64,000 nt of DNA from Mnemiopsis leidyi (taxonomy: Eukaryota > Ctenophora > Tentaculata > Lobata > Bolinopsidae), in assembly GCA_000226015.1 (NCBI GenBank), contig JH153549.1:35902-99901 (forward strand), read 5' to 3'. Of this stretch, positions 1-13,672 are shown piece by piece. The notes under the pieces were generated by a model. The model saw only the letters and a program-made list of their open reading frames with translations. It did not search any database and had not been told where the DNA came from. Each line of letters opens with the position of its first letter. The first letter of the stretch is position 1. Made by a program: the position numbers and the translations under genes.

Positions 1-963
1 AGAGAGAGTAACCGACCAATCACGTGACCAGAACTGCATCACGTGACTTGCACGTGCAAGGTAACGGTCGATTTACTTGTTGTTAGGAGTCCTACTTGGT
101 TACTGTGTAATTTACACAAGGTTATCACACTTTATACAGTTCAGAGCTTGCTATAATACTTGCTATAGTTCGTTAAAGATGATTGCACTTTGATGGTCTA
201 CCGATCTTAGCGTGTAAGTGATAGACACATTTATTGGCTGAACTTAGCTCTGCTAGTGAGAATTTTACGAGAAGATAGAGCTACTAAAATATAACGAAGT
301 ATAAATTGCTTTTCATCTAAACTTGGCTGAAAATATAATAATGCTATCATGTATGAGCTTTATGAGCTAAGAAGACAAAATAAACGCATCAAGAAGTAAA
401 AACAATTAATCAACTAACAATTGTAGAACTCACAATACATAACTCAGTAGTAATGAGCTGGTTTGAATGACATTAAATGCTTCACCTCACCGGCTTAAAG
501 ACACCGATTTGAGCTTCACTTGTAACAAAACGACACGCTACATTTTATGCAATTATCAAATACATAGGTCGATTGAAGGAATTTTAAATTTTAAAGAAAT
601 TCCATCAGATTTGGATAAGAATCAAAATTTGGCTTTGATAGAATGATAAAGAGAAATTTTTTTCAGTTTCGTTTCAGTGAAAAATGCAGTTATTTCAAAA
701 AGAGACAGCAAAGATTTTTATGCAAATTGTGCAGCTGATGTAGTAAATGACGCGGAAGCTTTGGATTGTTGATATTCTATTGCTAGAGTTTGAGAATACC
801 AATGTATCAATGATGAATTGTGCTGTGTGATTGTTTTAGTCTAAAAGTAGTAGAGAATTCAGCAGGGTGCTTGTCTATTACCGCTAAACCAGCAACTCAT
901 TACTGGAAGAAAAAATGCAGATTAGAAAAAACCTCTCCCTCCCTCCCACCCTCCCGTACTTAC
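1..963. other. Non-coding left edge, probably intron of the Ig gene
   Basis: No exon was recognised. The Ig gene leaves its last visible exon in phase 1 at 964 with a strong donor (GAG|gtaagt), so this stretch is probably intron and the rest of the gene lies off the window. The first 60 bases hold several CACGTG or CACGTGCA E-box cores next to a CCAAT box (positions 18-56), a combination that recurs elsewhere in the window. Confidence 0.5.
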
Positions 964-1297
964 CTCGTACACTGAGTGTGGCAGGTTGAGCAGCGTAGGT
1001 GGGGTTCTGGTACGCGGCGTACTCCACCACACACTGGTACACTCCGGCAGTAGGCCAGGTTACTGTGTTCAGAAGGAGTTGGGATACTCCGGCTGAGACT
1101 GTGATAGAGGAGGTACCCTGCAGGGAGGACATGGTGTGTCTATACTTGTAGGGAATGTTTTTCAAAGGAGAGAAATAAACTGGGCGGTGAGGCCAGGTAG
1201 AATTTATTCAAGTTACTGTAGAATTATGTTGGGTATGATAGTAAAGTCGATATACTATAGTATATATAATAGTATATATATATACTATAATATAATA

Positions 1298-1331
<34 letters not shown>

Positions 1332-4300
1332 GTCAATAACTAAACAGTACTATAATACACACCATACCATTACATCAGATAACGAACAAACAGGACAGTA
1401 CCGTGATATCAGTTCCGTTATGTAACCAGGTCACACTCCCGCTGCTTTCTGTCGGCTCACATTCCAACACCACGTTATTACCCACAACTCCGGTAGTGTC
1501 CGCCGGACCGCTCTTTACACCCAACACCAGGATGCTTGCGGAGGAAGACTTGACCACGGTCGGACCGTAACGAGCCCAGCAGTGGTAATCGTCAGTTGTG
1601 GCGGATATCAGTGACACGGTCAGGTTGCTACTAGATTCGTAGCCGAAAGCTGTGGATAAATCTAAGGTTCAACGTTTAGTTCTCGGGACAGGTTTTATAT
1701 CGATTGGTGCTTCAACGGAGCTTTAAGTAAACAAACTTGGCAACCAGCCAAAAATATGCCTAAAACAGTAAAACAGTAATGACTGTTGAAAGAAACAGTA
1801 ATGTCCCGCACCTTGACTAGATATACTGACTGTAGGACCGTGATCTAGTTTAGTGGTACCACGGTACCAGATTAGTTGGGGTGCCATGTCACCGATAGCG
1901 TGACAGGAGAGAGTAGCTGATGTCATGTTAACTGTTGTTGTGTCCTGACAGGGAGACATTTTACGTGGGGTAACATATAGTAGGAATATAACAGAAATCT
2001 GACAGATTTTTGAAAACACCTAATTGTTTCTTAACAATTCTAACAGAGTCTCGTGGAAATCTTGAAATTCACAGTACTCTAAAACTGAAACTTGTTAAAT
2101 TTAAGCATCCACAGTCTAACCTGTGGATGGACTTTGAATCCCCGCACAAAGAAAGTAGCAGGTTCACTGAAGGTGGACTCCCCTGAGAAGACAGCCTCAC
2201 ACTTGTAGTTCCCAGCATGAGAGAAGTCTACAGGGGAGAGGACTAGGTGGGAGGTGGTGGAGTCTGGAGTCTGGGTGGTGGGGGACACCAGCTTCACTGA
2301 GTCTTTGTGCCTGGGGTTGTAGGTGATTTTATCAAGCTTCGTTACTTGAAATATCATGGGCACAGTATTTTTTATGCTCCCCTAGAGCTTACTACTTCGT
2401 CAACGTGGTTGGGAATAAAGTAAATAGTTGACTTAATTATAAGAATTAAACTTCCCGAAAACTCACCACACAAAAGAGTCAGGTGCCATGTTAGTGACAC
2501 AAGTCAGAGTAGCATCAGTCCCGTACACGACAGTCTGGTCCTGTGGTTCAGTCCGGATATACTGCACCTGCAGATCCACCTGCCCACTACTGGAGCCGCG
2601 GGCCCCGTAGTCAGCCATGCACGTGTAGGTTCCAGTGTCGAACCTGTCTGTTGTCCAGTGTACGCTGGATTCCATCTTGTCTGCTGACGTTTGTAGGGCG
2701 CTCCACTGGGAGAGAGATATTGGTTAGCTGTTATCAAGAGACAGAGCTCTTTATAGATGCCAGATGGCATAAAGGTATTTTAAAAACTCCCTTAACAAAA
2801 AGTTGCAGGACACACCCTCTTCAAATTTTCTTTCAAAAGATCCTCAACATGTTCTCAGAGGACAGATAAGTTTGTCAATAAAACCCCCATTCTATAAATG
2901 CACCAGATCGAACCTGGGAGCTATCAGTAGAGTTAGGATCTATCCAGGACCAGGAATCGGGAGCGACGTTACCAATAGCCGTGCAGGTGATGGTTACAGC
3001 ATTATCCTCTACACCCAGGGGAGTGCCGGACGTTCTCCATACGTCTGGAAATAGAGAAAGTTAGAACGATGAATTAGATTTAACAGTTCTCACAAATATT
3101 TTTGGCACGTTTCTTGGTATTGATTGTTCGCTCCTTTCTGCTCGTAGGTCAATAGTTGTCACATGTAAAAACATATGCGACAGTTCAAGAAAGACGTGAT
3201 CAAAAGCGAGAGGAAACTAAATTTTATGATTGTTCTCATAAAACTCGAAGAACATAGTTCAATTATAGTTACTACCACTACAATTACAAACAACTCACAA
3301 TTCAAGTTTAGCTGTAATGATCCAGTGATAGTGGAAGTTTGACCGTCAAACTCGATGGAACAAACATACGCTCCCCTATCAGTTACTGTAGACTGGGGGA
3401 TTGTCAAGGTGCTAGTGGTGTCCGGTGCAGTATATGTTGTGTCCGCTGTGACACCATCACGGGTGTTTGTTCCGTTGTGACTCCATGTTATCGTTGCCTG
3501 GTTGTTATAGTTGTGTAATTAGGGAGTAGTACTCATTTTAAAGATATTCTATTAGTCCTCGATTTTTAAAAGGATTTCTGCAGAGAACAAAAATGGATTT
3601 ACACTTTATACAGGGAAAACAAGTACATATATCTTTGTCTACAATTAAATTTACTGTGAACATTCAACAGGAATCACACAAAATATCCTCTTTCAATCAC
3701 CTGAATTTCTCCCCTTGCCACACAGGTTACAGTTACCAGATTTCCTAAAACACCTTCAACTTGAGGCCCGGAAATGCTGCTTAAACCTGAATAGGATGAT
3801 GTGATTAACGCGGTTTTTAAAACATCTCAAATAACACAGATATTTTCAGCAATGTTTCTAACTGATAAAAACAAATAGGGAGCTACCTGAACGTGGTGCG
3901 CGCCATACTCCGAACTACACTAGATACAAAACAACAACTTGTAAAACTACCTCCTTCAGATTGGTAACCATGGGAACACTTCCGACACACTTCCGGGACG
4001 AAACTCAGCGGGGTGGGCGACTACAACTGTTAGAACGTCTGTCTGTTTGTCCGTCGGTGAGTGAGTGGGGTGGGTGAGTGAGCGAGGTGACATTTTGTTA
4101 GTTATTAATTTTTTTAGTTTTTCTTAAATTTTAAGTTCGCTTATTTCTTTTGACAAAGAACGAGTACACAAGTTACCTAAAAAGTGCTTCAGGCAACAGT
4201 ATATACATGCAAAAGAAGAAAGATACGCCATTTAACACGAAAGTTTTTATAAGAGTTAATGAACACTTATAAACCAACTGGTCGCAAAATATTATCAGCC

Positions 4301-6891
4301 GACTGTTCATACAGGCGCGGATAACCTTCTTACCGTTATACGAGGCTTCAGTATAAAGTCTTCATGCAGAAGAGGTGTTGGACGGAGTAATTAGTAGAGA
4401 GAGTTGTATCTAACAATTCTACGTTTATTGAGATGCTTTAAGAAGTAACATCGCCTAAAGGGGATAAGAAAAACGGGACACTAACCTCTGATGTGGAGGG
4501 TGGTGTTGTAGATACTATGGTTAGGGAACCCTGTGTAGGACGAGGTACAGAAATATTCTCCGTCATCAGCCCAGTCCAGGTCGGTCAGAGTCAGGACACT
4601 TGTAGCGGTAACGGTGGAGGAGTCCTGTAGGAGTAATAATCACGTTATACCAGGAACATACATACATACAAACAGACAAACATACATACATACATACATA
4701 CAAACATACAGACTAACAGACATACTATCAAGTCATACCAGCTGTCTCTAATGCACTCCGGACATTTTTAGGTAACAATCACCTCAGTTTGTGTAGATCC
4801 AGCTAGAGGCGTGTCGGGAGCGCCGTATCTGTACCAGTTGATAACAGTTGGAGTGTTTGAGTTCACGTGTTCGACGTAGGTTGCCTTGCAGGACATGGTA
4901 GCAGAGTTTCCTACAACTCCAACCTCGCTCTCCTGAATACTTCGCATTCCTGAACAGTGTTAGAGAGTAATACTTCGCATTCCTGAACAGTGTTAGAGAG
5001 TAAGCCTTGGTTAATGTGGGGCAGTTGATTTTGAGTTAGGATGTCACTATAAATTCGAAAATGTAGTTTGCCACAGCTTAAGAAAATTCAGTTGCGTTAG
5101 GGAGGAGACACAGACAGTGCTCGTTTTCTTGTCTTCCAAGGAACTAATGTCTGAGAAAAGGTACCACGATAAACACTAAACATGATCGCTACAAACCAAG
5201 AACGTAGATACGGAAGGCAGCCTCTGCTTTTCCCTCGTCCGTCTTTACGAGACACTTGTACCAACCCTCGTCCTCAATGATCAGATCCGATATAGTGAGC
5301 TCTTTGTTACCGTTGTTCAGCTCAAATCTAGGAGACAGAAAATTTGTTAGAATCTGTATTCTGTTGGCATGGCAACGTGAGAATGATAGGATTCCCACTG
5401 ATCAAAACTCGGCAAAGTTTTAAATCAGACTTCTGATTTAAAATGTCTATGCTAGGAGAGTCTATAATGTGTAGACAGGTGATTTGTGTCCCATCTTGTT
5501 ACTGACGTGGTATATCATCAAACTTGATCAACAAAACTGTTAAACATCTCTCGTCGTACTATAGAGTTAGGGTTCTTGATAAAACACACTTCTACTTATG
5601 TATGTACTTTACTGGATCGCAGGACCATGGACAATCAAATAAATAAAACATTTCACATGATTTTGTTTATTGGGATTTCAAAGTTTGTGACTTTATGAAA
5701 GAGAACTATAAATTCCAATAACTATAACATACAGAAGCGAATAACTACATAACACACCAATACGATCTCACCTCACGTGGCAACATAACAATATAACCTA
5801 CCTGTTGTGAGTTATAGGCATGGGAATGCTCCGCTCATCCATCTTGTGCCACGAGATGTCGTCAGCAGTGGGGACGGGACTGCCGTTAACTGTTACACTC
5901 AGGACAACACTCTGTCCCACCGCTTTGAAGGACATGAGTCCTGTCACTCGGAATACTTCTGGTTCGACTGAGAGGGAGAGATTAAAGGTTGAGTGGAGAG
6001 ATAATTGAGGAAGAAAGCAAAAAGTTGGGTAAAGGTCACAGTATTTGATTTTTGGGAGGATATAGTAAGCGTGATCATTACCTGATATGAAGCTTTGTGA
6101 ATGGCTCGTGGAGTGAGTGATTTTTGGTGAACTTTCTGAAAAGTTGTTAACATGAATACAGCGATTCTATTTAACACGAGGAATTAACATAAAAATTGAT
6201 GCAAATACCAAAGTTGAACTTACCAACGACCCGGAGAGACATGCTGACACTCTTACTGACTCCATTGATGGAGGCAGTGCAATAGTAGGTCCCTTCGTCC
6301 GAGTACTCCAGTTCGTTTATCCGGAGTCTGGACTCGTTGGTAGCGAGGTCGTACGTTATCTGGACTCGATCCTCTGGCATGTTGCCTTGCATCTTTATCC
6401 ACGTGATGTCATCTGGTGGTTGTATTATAGATTAAGAGTCAGACTTGGTTATACATTGCTTTTAAGAGCAAAATAACTTACAAGTATACGGCGGTGCGAA
6501 TGGTGAATCTTTTCACAGAAAAAACAAGCAATGAGAGCTGAATCACACCTATCTACAAGTTCTGATAATCAAACACCAGGTAAATGCTAGATATCAGAGT
6601 TTACAAAGTACAAACCTGCAGAAGGACGGGGGTCTCCTCGAACTGTAGCGTACATGGTCACTCCCTTCCCCACAAACCCGATAAGTTCAAACGTGTTAGC
6701 TGTCACAAACAGGTCCGCTGAAAAAGTACGGTTTAGTACGTCCAGATCGGCCCTCGATAACTTTATATATCTGTTTGGTGACCAGGTTACTTTTGCCCAG
6801 TTTTGATATTGAGATTTGCCTGGTGGGTTGTACCTTTCATGGCTGATATGACAATGAAGGCGTTAAACAGAACAGTAGGAGCAAACCACAT
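964..6891 (-). CDS. Multi-Ig-domain secreted or membrane protein, 5' part of the gene (15 exons)
   Basis: This looks like a cell-surface or secreted protein with eight Ig-like domains, a type used in adhesion or recognition. The exons, all phase-consistent, are 6834-6891 (signal peptide, starts MWFAPTVLF), 6616-6717, 6224-6412, 5802-5967, 5197-5327, 4783-4949, 4486-4624, 3701-3786, 3299-3497, 2914-3044, 2467-2705, 2121-2376, 1812-1944, 1402-1649 and 964-1144. They give about 808 codons. Most domains are split over two exons and end in the Ig signature D-x-G-x-Y-x-C: for example DEGTYYC (domain 1), DRGAYVC (domain 4) and DTGTYTC (domain 5). Domains 1 and 2 lack the usual B-strand cysteine. Domain 6 may have Cys where Trp is expected, because its codon is split as TG|C across 2467/2376. 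The 3' end, including any membrane segment or cytoplasmic tail, is off the left edge, so the family cannot be fixed. Confidence 0.85.
1250..1332. repeat. AT-dinucleotide microsatellite
   Basis: A run of TA/TATA units with short interruptions lies in the intron between exons 964-1144 and 1402-1649 of the Ig gene. It is simple sequence with no coding signal. Confidence 0.9.
4656..4722. repeat. CATA/CAAA microsatellite
   Basis: Tandem CATA units with occasional CAAA units lie in the Ig gene intron between 4624 and 4783. Confidence 0.85.
4938..5003 (-). repeat. 33-bp tandem duplication of a splice acceptor
   Basis: Two perfect 33-bp copies (4938-4970 and 4971-5003) each carry the intron end CACTGTTCAG and the first exon bases GAATGCGAAG. 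The acceptor nearer the exon (first exon base 4949) fits the reading frame. Using the outer copy (4982) would add 33 bases containing an in-frame TAA. The second site is therefore a decoy that would truncate the Ig protein after domain 2. Confidence 0.85.
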
Positions 6892-7305
6892 GTCGGGGAG
6901 ACAAAACAGAGCAGCTCGGAAGAGAACGTGAAGTAAGCAATGTGACACAGAAGGACTGTAATCTATTGATGGAGCGTTCTCAGTGGGGGTCCCGCTCAGT
7001 CTAGTTACCATGCTAACCGGTAACTGTGCTGATCAGTAACCAGGGGACTGTAGTCAAGTAAAACTTCAATGTACGGTCGATAATAAGCTAGCTCACTAGA
7101 AGACATCATGCACACATGTTTTTTCGGGTAGGCTGGAATACTAGATTAATATGAGGCATCAATTGTAGGGATAAGGAAATTGTGCGACGAATTGTTGGCA
7201 GCACTGATGGTGTCATGATGGTTAAGCCTCCTGTTTTTCTCGATAAGCCTAAATATATTGACATAGCTCGTTGATTTTGTTCTCGGAGTTTCCTAGGACA
7301 CTCAC

Positions 7306-7363
7306 CTGATACATGATTGATGAGCAAAGTAAATAGGAATAAATGTCTGATATCAAAGTTCAT
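7306..7363 (-). CDS. Alternative signal-peptide first exon for the Ig gene
   Basis: An ATG at 7363 opens 19 codons with a hydrophobic core (MNFDIRHLFLFTLLINHVS) and ends in phase 1 at a good donor (TCAG|gtgagt). Its length (58 coding bases) and exit phase match the other signal-peptide exon at 6834-6891, so either could splice to 6616-6717. I infer alternative promoters or first exons. It could also be the start of a separate gene whose later exons I missed. Confidence 0.55.
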
Positions 7364-10300
7364 ATCTTGCTTCTCAGTTCGTCATTCAAGTTGGGCTACA
7401 GAGTAACGTTGGAATTAACATAGTTCAACAATTCAAAGAAAAGTTTACTAACAGACGACTTGAATCTGTACTGCTTAAGAAAGGAAGATAAGGAAAAGAA
7501 ATTTTTGAATAATTGAAAACGCTCTGGCCTTGCCATCGAAAAATGCAACTGAGTTTACTGTTAAAATATCGACGTAATAAGTAGCTAAGTAAGTGAGCTT
7601 GAAAGCAAAACAAAGTTTTTTGTCATCTTGCTATCTTGAGTTGAGTTTAAAACTATGACAACACACACATAACAAGCAGTCAGTGCGATCAGCGATTATG
7701 CAAAAACAAAGAAGGTCCTTCGTAATGCAGTTCTAAGAAACTTAGACTCTCTCGTAGATGCCCAAAGGACTACTAGACCGTTTAAAAAGCTCTAAACTAA
7801 GATTTAAAATATTTTGAACGCATAAACCTCTTAACGAGCAACCAAATCAGCGTCAATGAAAGTGTCAATGCTCGTGAAAAAGTTATACTTTTCAGTCCAT
7901 CACGCAGAGAGTTGCTGGCCTTGCATATTGAACAAATATCACGTGATTCGTGGCAAAAACTTGCATTTGTGTCATTTCATTTAGAGTCATGGTCACATGC
8001 CAAACGGCTTGACATCTACAAATCAAAGCGGTTTGTTGGAACGAGACATCTACAGCATGGCAGTGAAATATTCGCAAACTTTCAAAGTTCGAGAGTGATT
8101 ATATTCACTGTTATGCTTCTTGCTGCAAGTGGTCAAGCAAATGCATAAAAAGCAGTTGACTCAATCCTTAACTATACTTATTTCATGCAAAATTTCCAAA
8201 ACAATCAAGTTGGTGTATTGGTGTTGGTATCAATGTCTACTTTTAGTTTTTGTTAACTTTAACGGAATAGTCGGGTGTCTATTGTCTTGGATGTAACTAA
8301 TCGGACGTTGGCTTATATGAAAGCATAGCACAAGTGACTGGGGGCTGGCGACGGTAGCACAGCAAAAGGTTTGCAAGAGAGACGCGTCAACCAAACACAG
8401 ACAAACGAGAATTAAAGTGACACTGATAAGCGACGCGCGCGCACGTGGGCTTTGTCGGACCCCCTGTGTAAGAGGCGCATTACCAAACAAATGAGATATC
8501 AGATAATAGGACTTCGCTAGTATGTCCACCTAACGCCTCTTCCACGCATTCACGAGCTCACATTATTTTCAAAATGTTTAAGGATAGACCTTTTCTTTCG
8601 GCTTTTTAAGGTGAGTGGTGACTTCAGCAATTGCCCCCGTTTGTTGAAATTGTAATCTATGTTTGTACATCCCTGATTATTCTTGCCTATACCAATGATG
8701 GGTCCCCTATTTAGTCTTTCGATAGGTTCTTTATGTAGACAATTTTCTAGAATTAATTCACCATATATGATTATCCATAATCCAAGGTATTGTTATTGAC
8801 TGCGACATTGCCTGTTGATAAAAAGTAAACCGAAAATGTGGACATTAAATGTCCGTCTTGCTCAGACCAAGGATTCTTTCTCGGCCAAATTTTTGGATTC
8901 TTAACCCCTGTGGCCCATTTTAATTGCTGTAGCAATGTCGAAAATAAGGCAGTTTCCAACTGTATCGAATAATATATGCTTGTTCTGCAATACGCAAATA
9001 TCAAATGACCGACGACAGGAGCCTCAATTTCGACGAACGATTTCGATTGAATAAGATTAGTTCTTTGCTTGTGAGGACTTAAAGTTCAGATGGCTTTGTC
9101 AAGTTGAGCACTTATAGCAATGTGACTATTTAATTTGCCGTATTGGCCTCAACACTACTTCTCAAGTGTATTTCGATAAGCACAATAGTAGAAATCATGA
9201 GTCATCTCTGAAATTGTTTTCAGGTTCCCGACCAGAAATATAAACTCAGCAGCCAACTAAAACATAAAAAGACCAAAGCAAACATTCAGCACGAAACTTT
9301 TTAGCTCTACAAGGAAATGAGTCTCAAATTTGATTTCTCGTTATGAACGGAGGTAGTTGGGCGTAACCAAGATTTACATTTGATCACCGCCTTACGTCAG
9401 ATCAAACCTGCATCACAAAACCAAAACAATAGTACATGCGCAGGAGAATGCTGTGAAGTCTGGAAAGTGTTTAAAGTTAAGCAGCTTGACTTGCCCGCAT
9501 GTGTGCGAGAGAAGAGTGCACAGTGAATATATGATGTGCTTGTTTAACGGAATATGTTCACGTAGCACTTGCGTTACGTCACGACAGCATGATGTGCTTC
9601 CAATTGCAGTTGCGGTACGGGATTGCCCTAAACAATCGAACATGTGTTTTCCTTTGATCGTTTCCATGACAACAGCGTGGTAGTATAAACTTTACTTAAA
9701 GTTTATCTGGCGCCTATGGTTTTGTAAACTAACAGTATTAAGCCAAATCTTCAAGTTTATAAACCTCTGTCCCATTGTTGCTGATCTAAGTTCAATAGTT
9801 TTTTAAAACTGCCATTCCAGAGCGTGTTGGAAAATTTCACTTGCAGGATGATTTGAATTTTAATTGTCGACGTCTAAAAATTGAGATAATTAAAAGTAAA
9901 GTATGCACAATGACGAAGGAAAGATACCCTCTGACATATATGTTGCCCTGCATACATAACAAACAACAGAGATTATATTTGAAAATAATTTACAAAAATT
10001 ATAATAAACTTACGTTCATTTTCAGGGTCCCATTGATTGCCGCTGCGGAAATTTAAGTTAGAAACTGAAAAGTAATGAATATACCGGAGCGAACTTTTTC
10101 TTTTGATTAATTTAAATGACGTTTTGTGATACCTTAAATATTTTCTAGTACATCCTGATCTGGAATCCTTCGAGTATCTTGCTTTTTAGTCCTAAAGCCA
10201 TTACCTCAAATCATGCCATAGATCTGGATTATAAGGACTATCAGTATCAAGTTCAACTTACGTTGTAAACTTTAGCTGAAGTAAAAGTAGGATGAGTAGT

Positions 10301-13300
10301 CGATACTTTCGTCCCATCAGCCTGCCATGTCCTGCCACTTTTCTACCTTCTGTAGTTTAGTTTATTAAATACTGTAAACAGTCAGAGTACTGTAAACAGT
10401 AGGCATTTGTCATATGGAGTATCGAAAAATACTGAATCAATCAACTGGTATGTGCAAATCTGTAGAAAGCTGCTTGCCTGAGTTTCCTTAAGGACCCTCT
10501 ATTGCAATTGTTTGGATAACTGTGAATGAACAAAACTACACTGCAAAATCAAGTCAGAACGCAGCCTGCTGTTTTGATGTACAATAAATGTGCAAAATAC
10601 AAGTCACAGAACGGAGTGACAGTCATTTTCTAGAGTTCATATTCCCCTGGCTTTAAAACGGAACAAACGTTGTGTAGACAATAAGCTCAAATAGCAAAGA
10701 GATTGTAGTTATATTTGGTTAGTTAAATAGTTTGTGTGACTCTTATAAAGTCCTATCGGCGTTGGTCTTGAGCATAAATTACTAAGAAATGAGTTGATGA
10801 TAATAGTGGCATGAAAATTTAAGAAAAACTATGGCTCCTGTAATAAGTTGGATTGATCAATTATATTAAATTAGTTTTGATCGACACTATTTAACCGGAT
10901 CATGACATGACGAGTAAGCAGTAATACTCATCGAGGTTTGACTTTAGGGAATTGTACAGTTTATCATAATTTATTACCTTCTCTAACACTAGGCTGTCGA
11001 TAAAGGTTATGATTTATGAACTGGCACTTCTTCCCACGTCTTAAGTTTAAAGTTTAAAGGCGCTACTATATAATACTGGTACTTCTCCAACTGTAATATA
11101 GTATGGAGGTTGCACTGATAGGTTACAGGATCTTAGGCGCTGATGTAAAATTTAACTGTACTGCTTACGGTATCATCGTAATTTATCATCGTTATTTATA
11201 TATAGTCATAGTTATAGTACCCAATAGTTCATAGTTATAGTACCCAATAATTCAAAAATATAGTGCCCAATATTTTGATGGTATTAGTTTTCATCATTGT
11301 CTGGTGTAGTTGTGAAGTATTATTGAGTCTCATAGAAGAATCTGATTGTTCAAAATTTCTTGTTTTCTGTGAGTAGACTCGGACAAGGGACACAAGTTGT
11401 TAATTGCTAATCACGTTCCGATGTTCAACATCATAATCCATAATCATACTCAATAAATGTATTTAATTTGTAGTGATGAAATGGTTTAAACCAGAAATTT
11501 TGAACAATCAGATTTTTCATCATTGGTAATTTGCTGGTATACGAAGACAGTTGTAAGATCCGTTATTTCGGATGAAGTACAGACGCTCCAGTGCAAAAAT
11601 GAGGCATTAAAATCCCAATGACGGTTTAAGACGGGGTAAAATGTGCGAAACTCCGTAAGACATCGTCAAAAATAACAAGGTAAATCTGAGTGTGTGTAAA
11701 CCATTAACCAGCGTAACAAAAAACAACAGAAGAAGGTTGGAATATTGACCCTAACAAAATCTAGAACCTCTGCAGACCTCTTCCAGTACGTACTCTAAAT
11801 TTTCAGTCATCCTGCAGAGCCCCCAACCCTGATTGGTTCAGCTTGATGTCTCGTATTTCCCGAAAATCCAATCGGAGCAGCTAGATTTTCTGGAACATGG
11901 AAATTATAGAGATCAACAAGCAATGATTTGTTTCGTAATTGCTGCAACTTATCAACTTGGCATCGACAGCTTTTCTCGATTGCCCTATGTGGAGTCTACA
12001 GCATGCATCCTTCTTGTTCTAAGTTTTACACCATAACAAACTATTTTAGTGTTTTCAACGGATTCTTTCTCACATTATACGCGGTGTAAATGTGCAGTGC
12101 GATTTAGGCACAAGCCTGCCTTTCACGCGGGACGAAATGAATCGATAATCAAGCTCATGGTCAAGAACTATAGACGGTGTTCATTATTGAAAGTGAATGT
12201 TCAAATTACTGGAATTGATACCTTTTAGTGACCATGTAAAACGAGGCAGTGTATTTGGTATTGAACATTGCGTCATTGCATTTCACCTTATAATTTCGAA
12301 TACCTAGTCACCACCGGTTTTATTATCCGAAATCAAGTTGACCTTCTTTGTAATTGGAGATTACAGAGTTTTGTAAGCTTTTTTACCAGTCATTACAAAG
12401 TCAATGATGGAAAGTTGGAATTTAGAAACATGCGACAAGCATAACATCACCCGTGATATGCAGATAACATATAAAATTAATAAAGTAGACCACTAGCTTG
12501 ATAACAAATACCGCCGAGCTGTTAGCAGTTAGTAACTTGGTAACTAAGTTAGTTGATTATTAACTTAGTTAGTTAATTAGTAACTTAGTTAGTTATTTAG
12601 TAACTTGATGACTGATTACTCCTGTGTTAAAGGTTCAATAGTTCACAGTCACAACAAATCTATAGGTTACAATAAACGGTGACAGCAACCTTACTTCTGA
12701 GAAAAATCGGAACTTGACCATCAAATGTTTCGGCTTAGAAGTAGATAGAAACGAAATTCACACGAGATCAGAAAACAGAAATCACACGGTCACATACTAA
12801 AAACGGAATGAGTATGCTACTGAGAGATGAAGACGGATTTAATAGCAAGCACATCAAGGGGGAAGTTTTTAAATCAAGTACAATCTCATTGTATTAGTCA
12901 GACTTTCTGACCGGTAATTTTGAAAGACTCGTTGCAACTATAAACAACATAAAATACACTGTTCTTGTTAATGATTGTAGTTATACTTAGACAGCATGCA
13001 TTTATGAGCAGTGACTCTTGAATAAATGTATTTAAATACTTGAGTCTAATAGAAAATGCTGGACATGACAAACTGCGAGCGTTTAAAAATTTGAATTTTG
13101 AAAAGCTAACCGTTGTCAGCATTTTGAGGAAATTAGATGTGGGTTATAGTTTGGCAGATGGACATGATTTAAAATGCTATGGGCATTGTCTGTTATTGTT
13201 GCTGATAGTAATGGGGTGGTTTATAAGTTTATGTTTTAACGTTAAAAATTCTGTCAATATGAGCATTGAGCTGATGTCTGTGCATTTCAGAAAAACTCCG

Positions 13301-13672
13301 AGAGACTTAGACCGCCATTTTTGTCAAATTTGATTGTAAGCTTTTTGAGTATTACTATTCGAAGTAATAAGCAGTGAGTTATCCTTCAATTTAAGTTATT
13401 CCATTTGGCGATTACAATAAATGTTACAAAGTCGCTATCAAATCAATGGTGTTTAAATCAAGTATTTATATGTATCTATGTACACTAACACATTGTCTGA
13501 CCGTTAAACTTAACATTTATATATGATTTGACAACGTTAAACGGCTTATATTTATAATTAATAAATGATAACATATTGTTCAAAGTTCTCAGTTTCAATC
13601 GGCAAGATCTGATTTCGATACTAAACTCGATCCTATAATATTGTTAAAAAACTAAATCCATAAATCCCTATG
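7364..13672. other. 6.3-kb intergenic region with no recognised gene
   Basis: It separates the 5' end of the Ig gene from the 3' end of glutathione synthetase. The open frames are short and lack splice or family support. There are weak local repeats at 11195-11272 (three copies of a unit around ATAGTACCCAATA) and 12510-12606 (TTAGTTAGT/TTAGTAACT units). Promoter elements for the Ig gene presumably lie in 7.4-8 kb, but I see no clear TATA box. Confidence 0.5.

Noticed and set aside
8230-8529. 99-codon minus frame with hydrophobic stretch
   Set aside because: No splice or family support, and low-quality composition.
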